Virus record (IMG/VR): IMGVR_UViG_3300030099_006113
Coordinates: 6,105-68,173 of that record
From: a virus
DNA length: 62,069 bases
Direction: 5' to 3' (one strand)
The stretch's first letter is position 1; each line of letters begins with the position of its first letter. The translations under genes were made by a program, and so were the position numbers. Shown piece after piece: positions 56,192-62,069 of this stretch. The notes below the pieces were generated by a model, which searched no databases, was not told the origin of the DNA, and saw nothing but the letters and a program-made list of their open reading frames with translations.

Positions 56192-56876
56192 TGAGCAAGT
56201 GATGAGCGCCTATGAGCGTCTCAAGAACGATGGAAGAATTGAGATTGTAGATGAATCAAAGTTTGAAATGGATCTTGAAAGTGTTTCTAAGTTTGACTTG
56301 CTTTCATCTCAGGGTTTACCAAAAAGACTTTTGAAGAATCTTCATTCATCTTTTCAGTCTACCTATGCAACTAAAAGTGTTGATGAGTTTCATGGATCTG
56401 ATGATAACGCCTGGTGTCTTGTTTTGTCTGGAGACAAAGGTTGCGGCAAAAGCACCGCAGCAGCTTATTGGCTGTACAGCATCCTAACCTACCCTCGAAC
56501 AGAGTATGACAAAAGAAGAGTCACCACCAAGACTCGCCGATGGTACTCCTCTTCTCGTATACAAAGAATCTCTGATTACAAAGAGAATGGATCTGAGCTC
56601 GAGAAATTGTTTGTTGTCCCTCATCTGGTTATTGATGATCTTGGAGTGGAGTACCTTGATGCCAAAGGATACACCCAGAAGAGATTTGATGAGATCCTTG
56701 ATGAGCGATACAGCAACTTTCGCAAGACCCTAATTACCACTAACCTGAATGCAAGAGACTTCAGGGATAGATATGGAACCCGGATCTTTGATAGAATCAG
56801 GGAGGGACTTTCAAGCGGGGGAGCATTTGTCGAAATCGGAGAAAAATCTTACAGGGCAGAAAAGAATGGTAAGTGA
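56163..56876 (+). CDS. DnaC-like helicase loader ATPase, 237 aa (phage B)
   Basis: Walker A GDKGCGKST (90-98) and Walker B LVIDDLG (155-161), then a TTNLNARDFRDRYGTRIFDRI segment carrying sensor and arginine-finger residues (landmarks TTNL and GTRIFDRI). This is the DnaC/IstB layout: it should load the host replicative helicase. ATG 56163 has AAGGAG seven bases upstream. B therefore relies on host helicase where A encodes its own prim-pol/ATPase. Confidence 0.85.
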   Translation: MASKDLTSISEQVMSAYERLKNDGRIEIVDESKFEMDLESVSKFDLLSSQGLPKRLLKNLHSSFQSTYATKSVDEFHGSDDNAWCLVLSGDKGCGKSTAAAYWLYSILTYPRTEYDKRRVTTKTRRWYSSSRIQRISDYKENGSELEKLFVVPHLVIDDLGVEYLDAKGYTQKRFDEILDERYSNFRKTLITTNLNARDFRDRYGTRIFDRIREGLSSGGAFVEIGEKSYRAEKNGK

Positions 56877-56900
56877 GTTTAGACTGCCTGGAGATAAAAC

Positions 56901-57362
56901 GTGGATGAAGGCCATATCCAAATGGCCAATGAGCAGGGAAGAACAGGAAGCGAGGCTAAGGAGAACATGGGGAAGCTCAGTAGAAATAAGGGTGCCAGGT
57001 TCGAAAGATTCGTTGCCAACAAACTCAAAAGAGTCTTCGGGGAAAACACCACAAGAAGCTCAGGCCAGTGCTTTAGTGGGGACACAAGGGCCGATGTCGA
57101 CTGCCCAGAAATCTGGGTCGAGTGCAAAGTTGGCAAAAGGCCAAACATCAAAGCAGCGCTTGAACAAGCAGAAGAAGCTGCCGGAAGTTCCGGGTCAGAG
57201 AAAACTGCTGTAGCAATATGCAAATGGGATAGAGGGGAACCAATAGCCTCAATGAGATTGGATGATTTTATAGATATACTTTGTCGTGCTTACTTGGGGG
57301 GAAACAATGGAAGCATGGGAACTAGCATATGTGAACAAGAGGATGTCAATTCCAGTAGCTAA
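56901..57362 (+). CDS. PD-(D/E)XK resolvase-like nuclease, 153 aa (phage B)
   Basis: RNKGARFERFVANKLKRVFG followed by DVDCPEIWVECKVGKRPN gives the E...D...E-x-K core of Holliday-junction-resolvase-like nucleases. The start is uncertain: ATG 56901 fits the spacing after the DnaC-like stop, while ATG 56967 has AAGGAG close upstream and begins directly at the domain (GKLSRNKG). Takes the role that the VRR-type nuclease may play in A. Confidence 0.75.
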   Translation: MDEGHIQMANEQGRTGSEAKENMGKLSRNKGARFERFVANKLKRVFGENTTRSSGQCFSGDTRADVDCPEIWVECKVGKRPNIKAALEQAEEAAGSSGSEKTAVAICKWDRGEPIASMRLDDFIDILCRAYLGGNNGSMGTSICEQEDVNSSS

Positions 57363-57615
57363 AGAAAAGCATTCTGGATGTAGCTCAATAACAATTACCC
57401 AGTTTGGGAAAACAAAAGAAGAAGCTGAAGATAGATATATATCCACTGTAGACGAAACAAAGAGACTGTCTGAACCTTGTTATGAAAAAATAAGTAAAGG
57501 CTACTCTGTAAAGTGGAAAGAAAAAGCGTGTTTAGAACCAAAAACAACTTGGACATGGAAAAAATCAAGCAGAAGATATGAGCTATCTAAAAACAAAAAC
57601 AAGCATGAGGAATAA
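57307..57615 (+). CDS. small early protein, 102 aa (phage B)
   Basis: ATG 57307 follows GGGGGGAAACA. The core SSITITQFGKTKEEAEDRYI and SKGYSVKWKEK resemble the A protein at 23,408-23,677; both precede the conserved membrane protein gene. Overlaps the nuclease gene. Function unknown. Confidence 0.65.
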   Translation: MEAWELAYVNKRMSIPVAKEKHSGCSSITITQFGKTKEEAEDRYISTVDETKRLSEPCYEKISKGYSVKWKEKACLEPKTTWTWKKSSRRYELSKNKNKHEE

Positions 57616-57618
57616 AAA

Positions 57619-58113
57619 ATGGAACAAGAAGAACAACAGGTACATCAATTACCACCAAGAAAGCCTAGTTACTCAGAGATTGCAATCATGTGGTGGTTCC
57701 ACCCAATCAACGCTATTGTTTATCTTATTATTTTTACCACGGGCATTCTTACTACTGGGGCGTTTAGCTATGCCGTTGGTCTTGAGAGGGATGCACTTCG
57801 TAATATCCTTGGTGAAGATCTGGCTATCTCACATAAAGAAGTTCTTTACAGGGGATTTGGTTATAGGATTGTTAGGGAAAGAGACACGCCAGGGCAAATC
57901 TATAGCCCAGGTGAAGTGCTCGTCAATCTCGAATCTAGAGAGTCAGTTAAAAGAGTTCGAGAAGATGAAAGGTTTGACCGTTCGGCACGAGTTGGGGCAG
58001 TTAAAGCTGAGGCCGAACGCTACTCCGCTAGAGACAGATACACAGAAAGATATGTCAATCATCTTAGCGACGAGGACGCTGAGACGCTCTCTGAAATAGG
58101 TTTAATTGATTAA
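57619..58113 (+). CDS. conserved membrane protein, 164 aa (phage B)
   Basis: IMWWFHPINAIVYLIIFTTG is the membrane segment; FSYAVGLERDALRNILGEDL and FGYRIVRERDTPGQIYSPGE follow, aligned with the A protein (23,679-24,188). The first ~20 residues are Gln/Glu-rich and differ in sequence but not in type. Last gene of the early operon. Confidence 0.8.
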   Translation: MEQEEQQVHQLPPRKPSYSEIAIMWWFHPINAIVYLIIFTTGILTTGAFSYAVGLERDALRNILGEDLAISHKEVLYRGFGYRIVRERDTPGQIYSPGEVLVNLESRESVKRVREDERFDRSARVGAVKAEAERYSARDRYTERYVNHLSDEDAETLSEIGLID

Positions 58114-58363
58114 ATAAATTGTCCGGGCAAGTCTTTCCAGGTTCATGCCCCGGCTGCGGTTCCAAGTCAGGATTAAATGTTTATGGGCCCCGGGAGCCTG
58201 CTTAACCAGCCGCACTCACGATTTAACGAGGGGTGGACCTTTCCTTACCCGCCCCTTGTAGGTCTCGTCAGGCAATTTTTTGTCATGTTGTTTTTTGCCT
58301 GGCGAGGCCGCTTAAACTAAAGCACACATGTAAATTCCACATATGAAATACAAGCCAACCATT
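58114..58363. terminator. intergenic terminator region between convergent operons (phage B)
   Basis: CCGGG...CA pairs with TGCCCCGG (58,123-58,153), just after the membrane protein stop. A stronger hairpin pairs 58,261-58,275 with 58,295-58,309 over 15 positions with wobble pairs, with a T-rich 19-base loop. The part between (58,160-58,255) has no recognisable gene or RNA. By position this replaces the terminator at 24,203-24,249 in A. Confidence 0.6.
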
Positions 58364-58747
58364 TTATGTTCCAAAGATTAAAACATCACAGTCAACAGCA
58401 GCACTATTCGCAACAAGAGCAAGATTGTTTGCCACTGTGAAGTCTGTGATAATTAAAAATCCTCCAGCATGAACTCTTATCACATTGTCATTCGTGCTGT
58501 TTCCTGCACTTCTGAATGTTGCTGTAACGTAATTTGTTGAGTCATTGTTTTTAACGACGACTGCTGTTGCCGAGGAAAGATGGCTTGTCGTTACTGTAGT
58601 TCCTCCAGTATTTGCCTGCACTTCCATGTGCATAAACTCATCTGGTGTTACTGCATATTCTGCTGGATTAAATGAGACCTTTGGTGACTTGTAAGTAGAA
58701 AAGGTAGAGTAGGTGCCTTCTAGCTCTAGCTTTGCGTAGTCTGCCAT
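58364..58747 (-). CDS. beta-rich structural-type protein, 127 aa (phage B)
   Basis: CTAGGAGATAATAA precedes ATG 58747, which overlaps the previous gene by 22 bases. The sequence is beta-rich (TATFRSAGNSTNDNVIRVHA; GGFLIITDFTVANNLALVAN). Last gene of the B lysis operon; A has none at this place. A virion surface or adaptor role is a guess from composition. Confidence 0.7.
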   Translation of the reverse strand: MADYAKLELEGTYSTFSTYKSPKVSFNPAEYAVTPDEFMHMEVQANTGGTTVTTSHLSSATAVVVKNNDSTNYVTATFRSAGNSTNDNVIRVHAGGFLIITDFTVANNLALVANSAAVDCDVLIFGT

Positions 58748-59457
58748 TTATTATCTCCTAGTATCCCATCTTCTTGCTGGTTTTCTTTTTTGGCATTGTT
58801 TTCTTCTTTGCCTTTTTCTTTACCTTCTTCATTGGCTTGCTCTTCATCGCCTTCATAGAACCATTTTTCATCATGACAGTAATTCCTTAATGTGTTTGAA
58901 AAGTATACTTCTTCGCATGCTTCAAAGTCTGGTGGACCTTGTACTTTGGTTAGACTTTGTTCAGTCCAGAGAATTCTGTTGTTAGGCATTGAGCAGTATT
59001 GGCCATTCTCTAGGGCTAGTATGTTTTGGCTCTTGTGCTCTTTAGGTATAGATGCGCATGTTGGCATTAGCTCTCCGTTGGCATCACATTGATCTACAGT
59101 GCAAATGTATGTACCGCCAACTAGCTCGTTCCCAATCCTTACCTTTGCGTCAAGGTGCCTAAGAGCGTCTTTAACAATCGTAGTAATAAACCAGGTATCA
59201 ATATCCCAAAGAGCAAGATCAGACTGCTCAAACCTAAAATCGCCTTCTCTGTCGTGGACAAAGGCCTCAATGGGTAGCTTGTCATAAAGAGCGCCATTCT
59301 CGAGTAAAGTCTCAAACAAAAGAGCTCGATGTTTCTGGGCCTTAACGCTTACCCAGTAACCCTTCATGAATTCTCCATGGCCTTTCTTTCCATTGTAAAG
59401 GAATTCCTTCCTTACAAAGACAGGCTCAAGGGGTAAGTTTGCTACTAAAAAACTCAC
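58726..59457 (-). CDS. conserved phage protein SFLVANLPLEP family, 243 aa (phage B)
   Basis: GTG 59457 overlaps the previous stop (GTGA). SFLVANLPLEPVFVRKEFLY, the KGYWVSVKAQKHRALLFETL block and ENGQYCSMPNNRILW match the A protein (24,249-24,917) closely. The C-terminal tail is again a Lys/Glu/Asn-rich low-complexity segment but longer. Function unknown. Confidence 0.8.
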   Translation of the reverse strand: MSFLVANLPLEPVFVRKEFLYNGKKGHGEFMKGYWVSVKAQKHRALLFETLLENGALYDKLPIEAFVHDREGDFRFEQSDLALWDIDTWFITTIVKDALRHLDAKVRIGNELVGGTYICTVDQCDANGELMPTCASIPKEHKSQNILALENGQYCSMPNNRILWTEQSLTKVQGPPDFEACEEVYFSNTLRNYCHDEKWFYEGDEEQANEEGKEKGKEENNAKKENQQEDGILGDNKWQTTQS

Positions 59458-59708
59458 TTCCTGTGTCTCCTGGTTTTTTTAGCAATCTTCTTTGGTTGCT
59501 TGCTATGCTGCTTGCCCTTCTTAGTGTCTGCCCTTTTCTTTCTTGATGTGGCAGCATACTCGGAAGCAGAGAGAGACTTGATCGCAGATGTCGGGAGATA
59601 TCTTTCACCAGTAGCCTTTGGACCCTGAGTACTAGGCTTACCTGATTTAGTTCTCCACTTTTGCTTGCCCCATTTTTTAAGGCTTTTCTGTGGTTTCTTA
59701 AGGGCCAT
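59454..59708 (-). CDS. small Lys-rich protein, 84 aa (phage B)
   Basis: KSLKKWGKQKWRTKSGKPST, TGERYLPTSAIKSLSASEYA and a C-terminal KKTRRHRK belong to a basic phage/virus family (DUF5872-like, from memory). The A operon has a different basic protein in this slot. Likely a nucleic-acid- or virion-associated protein. Confidence 0.75.
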   Translation of the reverse strand: MALKKPQKSLKKWGKQKWRTKSGKPSTQGPKATGERYLPTSAIKSLSASEYAATSRKKRADTKKGKQHSKQPKKIAKKTRRHRK

Positions 59709-59710
59709 AT

Positions 59711-59839
59711 CTATTTCTTCTTTTTCTTGGAAACCTTCTTCTTTTTCCTGGAAATACCCTCAAGCGTCTTAGCCTGTGAAGCATGCAGCTTTGATGCTTT
59801 TTTTAGGCCCTTGATTACTTTTTTAATTTTTTTTTGCAT
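59711..59839 (-). CDS. tiny Lys-rich protein, 42 aa (phage B)
   Basis: ATG 59839 overlaps the previous stop (TAATG), TAG at 59,713-59,711, two bases before the next ATG. Sequence IKKVIKGLKKASKLHASQAK and a Lys-run end. The pattern resembles tiny aquatic-phage proteins. Exact fit between neighbours supports it. Confidence 0.65.
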   Translation of the reverse strand: MQKKIKKVIKGLKKASKLHASQAKTLEGISRKKKKVSKKKKK

Positions 59840-60030
59840 TAGTTTTTATAACCTCCGCCAGCGGCTTTGTATTGCTTAGCCAGCATTTGAGCTTTTCTTG
59901 CAGACCATTGGCCTGGTTTACCACCTTTTCCGCCTGCTTTGATTTTATTGAAAAGCCTTTTACGCATAGCTGGCTTTGTATAGTTGCCAGACTGATTGAC
60001 TTTGCTTTTTGTTTTTCTCTTTGCAGCCAT
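59839..60030 (-). CDS. small basic protein, SARKAQMLAKQYKAAGGGYK family, 63 aa (phage B)
   Basis: ATG 60030 directly follows the TAG of the endolysin-type gene. KSKVNQSGNYTKPAMRKRLF and QWSARKAQMLAKQYKAAGGG define a family common in aquatic phages, of unknown function. In A the PKKKDPK gene takes this place. Confidence 0.75.
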   Translation of the reverse strand: MAAKRKTKSKVNQSGNYTKPAMRKRLFNKIKAGGKGGKPGQWSARKAQMLAKQYKAAGGGYKN

Positions 60031-60597
60031 CTACCATTCCTCAAGTAGCGTGTATGAGAATGACTCACAGCCGAGTGTAGCTATTTGCATTCTTGCAAGC
60101 CTCATCATCTCATCGAAGTCTGACTCATTAGCCAATACCTGGCAACCAGCAGACCATCTATCTACTCTTGAGCTGCTTTCACCTGCTTTATGACAATTGA
60201 TTCCAAAGAAGCCAGTGTCCTTTGGTCCATTCATATCTGCCTGGTTGTCCCTGTCGGCATCTCTCCATACGGTAACTTCGGCTCCTCTTTGGCAGAGTGC
60301 TTCATACTTGCCAGCATGTAAGCCAATCTCCCATACTCCCGGGTAATGGCCAGGGCAGAGTATTGCTGTTCCTTTTATTTGTAGAGGATTTAGCAGGTAA
60401 TACTGACCAGGATCAGTAGTAGCGGTCCAGTAATGAGCCATCCATTGGCCACCCTGGCGATACGTGCAGGTTAACATGTCGTCGAATTTGTTTGGCGCAC
60501 CGTTTTTTTTTCTCACACCTACAATGTTGAGATCGTATTGTCCGTCGAAGACAGGGTAACCCATCGCCTTCTTCTGGGCTAATATTGGGGGCAGCAT
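60031..60597 (-). CDS. putative peptidoglycan-acting enzyme (endolysin-like), 188 aa (phage B)
   Basis: Nearly identical to the A protein (25,817-26,383), with FFGINCHKAG and DRWSAGCQVL as the His...Ser-Gly-Cys motif; note Cys beside the His here where A has Leu. ATG 60597 follows the stop of the -1 frame extension without gap. Likely endolysin of the operon. Confidence 0.75.
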   Translation of the reverse strand: MLPPILAQKKAMGYPVFDGQYDLNIVGVRKKNGAPNKFDDMLTCTYRQGGQWMAHYWTATTDPGQYYLLNPLQIKGTAILCPGHYPGVWEIGLHAGKYEALCQRGAEVTVWRDADRDNQADMNGPKDTGFFGINCHKAGESSSRVDRWSAGCQVLANESDFDEMMRLARMQIATLGCESFSYTLLEEW

Positions 60598-60825
60598 CTA
60601 AAACCTCCACTTTATTCCTGCCGTTGTTTGCCAATCTAAACCTTCATTCAACTCTATGCCTGCATCAACAAAGGCACTTAACCCTTCAGTAATTTCTCCG
60701 CTAATCTCTGCAAAGGCTTCGGCGCGTACTTCAAAAGCACTAGACCCGAGAACACGTAAGCCGAGATCAAAAGCACCGTTAGACGCGTTCCTCGACTTAA
60801 CGGCATCTCTTATTCCTCCGGCGAC
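60598..60825 (-). CDS. -1 frame extension of the holin, 75 codons (phage B)
   Basis: Reads VAGGIRDAVKSRN onward to TAG at 60,600-60,598, the same length as in A, ending IKWRF. No start codon is available in the frame near its beginning. Codon-by-codon comparison with A shows mostly third-position changes (for example GAC/GAT, GCG/GCA, GGA/GGG, TTC/TTT, CAG/CAA), so this frame, not the overlapping ATG frame, is under protein-level selection. Confidence 0.75.
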   Translation of the reverse strand, partial: VAGGIRDAVKSRNASNGAFDLGLRVLGSSAFEVRAEAFAEISGEITEGLSAFVDAGIELNEGLDWQTTAGIKWRF

Positions 60826-61043
60826 TTTTTTACTTGAGACACAGCCTCCGCAGATGCAAGAGCTCGTTTTACTGTAGCCCTGGATTGAGAGTAGCTAGCC
60901 CCACAAACAGCAGCTAGGATAGGCCCTCCGACTTGAGCCCACTGGGAATCGGAGAAGATGGCACAGAGGCAACCACCAATCATACCTAATAATGTCATTA
61001 GGAACTCTGAACTCTTAAGGCCGTTAGTCTTGCCTTGAATCAT
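60810..61043 (-). CDS. holin, zero-frame product, 77 aa (phage B)
   Basis: Two membrane segments (FLMTLLGMIGGCLCAIF and VGGPILAAVCGASYS) and the same QVKKSPEE tail as A. Differs from A mainly at LKS/LRS and Ile/Cys positions. Stop at 60,812-60,810, with the slippery site four codons earlier. Confidence 0.85.
   Translation of the reverse strand: MIQGKTNGLKSSEFLMTLLGMIGGCLCAIFSDSQWAQVGGPILAAVCGASYSQSRATVKRALASAEAVSQVKKSPEE
60825..60849 (-). promoter_or_regulatory. -1 ribosomal frameshift signal in the holin gene (phage B)
   Basis: A-AAA-AAG at 60,831-60,825 in the GTA AAA AAG phase, with GGAGG (60,849-60,845) 13 bases upstream, exactly as in A, although the bases between differ at several positions. 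Confidence 0.75.
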
Positions 61044-61314
61044 CGCGTTCTCTCCTATCCCGCTCTACTGCGTCTTTGATATCCATGCGGCGAATAATCT
61101 CATACGTATTGCTCAACGCCTCACGCGTCTTGTCGCTTACATCGTCAACCCTGTCGCTTAACGCCTCTAGCTTTTCCTCGTTAACCGCTAGCTTAGATGC
61201 AAGTCCATTGCCGTTATGCTTTGGGTTTCGCTTGTCACTGAATCTTTCGGCCAGGCGCATGCCTACAACGATTGCCGCAACAACGCCCCCGCCGAGTGCC
61301 GATTCAGGATCCAC
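61024..61314 (-). CDS. membrane-anchored coiled-coil protein, spanin-like, 96 aa (phage B)
   Basis: GTG 61314 (VDPESALGGG), one base after the previous stop. GGGVVAAIVVGMRLAERF then the coiled coil VNEEKLEALSDRVDDVSDKT; almost identical to A. Overlaps the holin gene by 20 bases. Confidence 0.75.
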   Translation of the reverse strand: MDPESALGGGVVAAIVVGMRLAERFSDKRNPKHNGNGLASKLAVNEEKLEALSDRVDDVSDKTREALSNTYEIIRRMDIKDAVERDRRERDDSRQD

Positions 61315-61315
61315 G

Positions 61316-61561
61316 TTAGTCCTCGCTTGCCGTTGCGTCTTCGACGGTGTGGCCGCCTTCGCTCATTTTGGCTTTTAGCGCGTCAACGGCACTGTCAATT
61401 AGCGATGTGACGCCGTCGCCTTCAAGCGGTAGGTTAACGCCGAAGCGCGTGTTGTCCACTTCAGGTAGCGTTGCAATTGCTTGACATGATGCGCTTACGC
61501 TGTTGTCAGCGATTGATTTAGTGATAGTCACCTGGACGGTGTGTAAGGTTTTAGTCGCCAT
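61316..61561 (-). CDS. small conserved protein, 81 aa (phage B)
   Basis: TLHTVQVTITKSIADNSVSA and the FGVNLPLEGDGVTSLIDSAV block match the A protein (27,102-27,347). Overlaps the fibre gene stop by 11 bases. Function unknown. Confidence 0.75.
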   Translation of the reverse strand: MATKTLHTVQVTITKSIADNSVSASCQAIATLPEVDNTRFGVNLPLEGDGVTSLIDSAVDALKAKMSEGGHTVEDATASED

Positions 61562-62069
61562 TTTTCAACTCCTGGATTTGGCCATGCATCTCTTGCAGGG
61601 CGCGGGTCAAGACAGCAACCAGATGCCCGTAAGACATCGACTTGCTGCCGTTTTCGCCAAAAACAACCTCGGGAATAATTTGCTCAACCTCTTGAGCGAT
61701 AAAGCCGATGTCTGCTTGGCCGGTTTTTTTGTAGTCGTAACCAACGGGCCTTAGCTGCAAAACAGTTTCAAGACCGTAAGGGATTGTCTCAATGTCAGAC
61801 TTTAACGCAACGTCAGAAGCATCCGTGAAAACTCCGGCAGCAGTTAGCTTTGCACCGCTGTCGTCAAGGATTGAATCACCAGTCCCTGCATTCTGAATTT
61901 CTAGTGCAACGGGATTGTTGGTCGAATCATTCTGATCGACAACGACACACGGCACGTTGGCGCCGTCCGGGCAATTGACTTGCAGCTGCCCACTTGCATC
62001 AACACACTCGTGATTTACGCCAAGCTTGTGATCATGGTCTACATTTATCGCAACCGAGTTTTGCATAAT
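61551..62069 (-). CDS. partial tail fibre, C-terminal part with S74 chaperone domain (phage B)
   Basis: The frame enters from the right edge and covers the last ~172 residues: fibre sequence, then SDVALKSDIETI with the catalytic Ser/Lys, LRPVGYDYK and ADIGFIAQEV. If 27,856-62,069 is circular, the missing N-terminal part is at 27,856-28,851, giving a complete gene across the joint. Confidence 0.85.
   Translation of the reverse strand: MMQNSVAINVDHDHKLGVNHECVDASGQLQVNCPDGANVPCVVVDQNDSTNNPVALEIQNAGTGDSILDDSGAKLTAAGVFTDASDVALKSDIETIPYGLETVLQLRPVGYDYKKTGQADIGFIAQEVEQIIPEVVFGENGSKSMSYGHLVAVLTRALQEMHGQIQELKNGD
61993..62069. repeat. 77-bp exact direct repeat, right copy (window end)
   Basis: Identical to 27,779-27,855 and ends exactly at the window end. 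The base before it (A at 61,992) differs from the left copy. See the left copy for interpretation. Confidence 0.9.

Noticed and set aside
56866-57213. A 116-codon frame (MVSEFRLPGDK...) overlapping the B resolvase-like gene
   Set aside because: Its first 35 codons look plausible, but the rest is in the wrong frame across a clear nuclease domain and becomes low complexity.
1-62069. Interpretation as two tandem prophages in a chromosome
   Set aside because: No integrase, attachment sites, repressor pair or host genes are present, and the 77-bp identity explains the joint more simply.

Overview
The window carries two related tailed-phage genomes joined head to tail, called A (positions 1 to about 27,855) and B (about 27,856 to the end). 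Each has a leftward late operon (small terminase candidate, GNAT-like protein, terL, portal, scaffold, capsid, tail proteins), a rightward early/replication operon, and a leftward lysis/tail-fibre operon. Large internal-virion-type proteins and the absence of a tape-measure gene suggest a podovirus-like particle. The many tiny lysine-rich proteins of the lysis operon resemble families I know from aquatic phages. I see no integrase, tRNA, RNA polymerase or family-A DNA polymerase. The host cannot be told from the sequence.

A: late genes 12,409 to 1 (minus), ending inside an unfinished gene at the left edge. A 1-kb control region (12,410-13,479) has a leftward sigma70-type promoter with an operator-like palindrome, four 17-bp iterons, a pyrimidine tract and a rightward promoter. 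Small early genes follow, interrupted by a minus-strand cassette (ribbon-helix-helix protein, primase-polymerase/ATPase, VRR-type nuclease). The plus strand resumes with a RecA-like AAA ATPase, a DUF669-like protein, a PD-(D/E)XK nuclease and an SF2 helicase. A strong bidirectional terminator at 24,203-24,249 meets the leftward lysis operon (24,249-29,189).

B: internal virion proteins (29,267-37,103), tail, capsid, scaffold, portal and terL (37,130-48,926); a 1.4-kb gene-free, GC-rich, hairpin-rich region (48,927-50,365); an early module (50,366-58,113) that keeps the AAA ATPase/DUF669-like core but uses an ArdC-like protein, a replisome-organizer-like protein and a DnaC-like loader in place of the prim-pol and SF2 helicase; then a lysis operon (58,364-62,069) closely related to that of A.

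The joint needs caution. The last 77 bases (61,993-62,069) are identical to 27,779-27,855, and the base just before each copy differs. Exactly 77 bases is what a k=77 de Bruijn assembler leaves at a graph node. The simplest reading is that 27,856-62,069 is a closed 34,214-bp genome B and that A is a second, incomplete phage joined to it through a shared 77-mer.

The most interesting biology is: (1) a dnaX-like -1 frameshift signal at the end of both holin genes, opening a conserved 75-codon extension with no start codon of its own; (2) six hairpins with unrelated stems and the same G-AGTA-C loop in 580 bp of the B intergenic region, together with a thrice-repeated covarying internal-loop motif, suggesting an unrecognised structured RNA or origin element; (3) the A iteron/palindrome control region; (4) early-gene leaders in A in which the ribosome-binding sequence also encodes the C-terminus and stop codon of the preceding gene.
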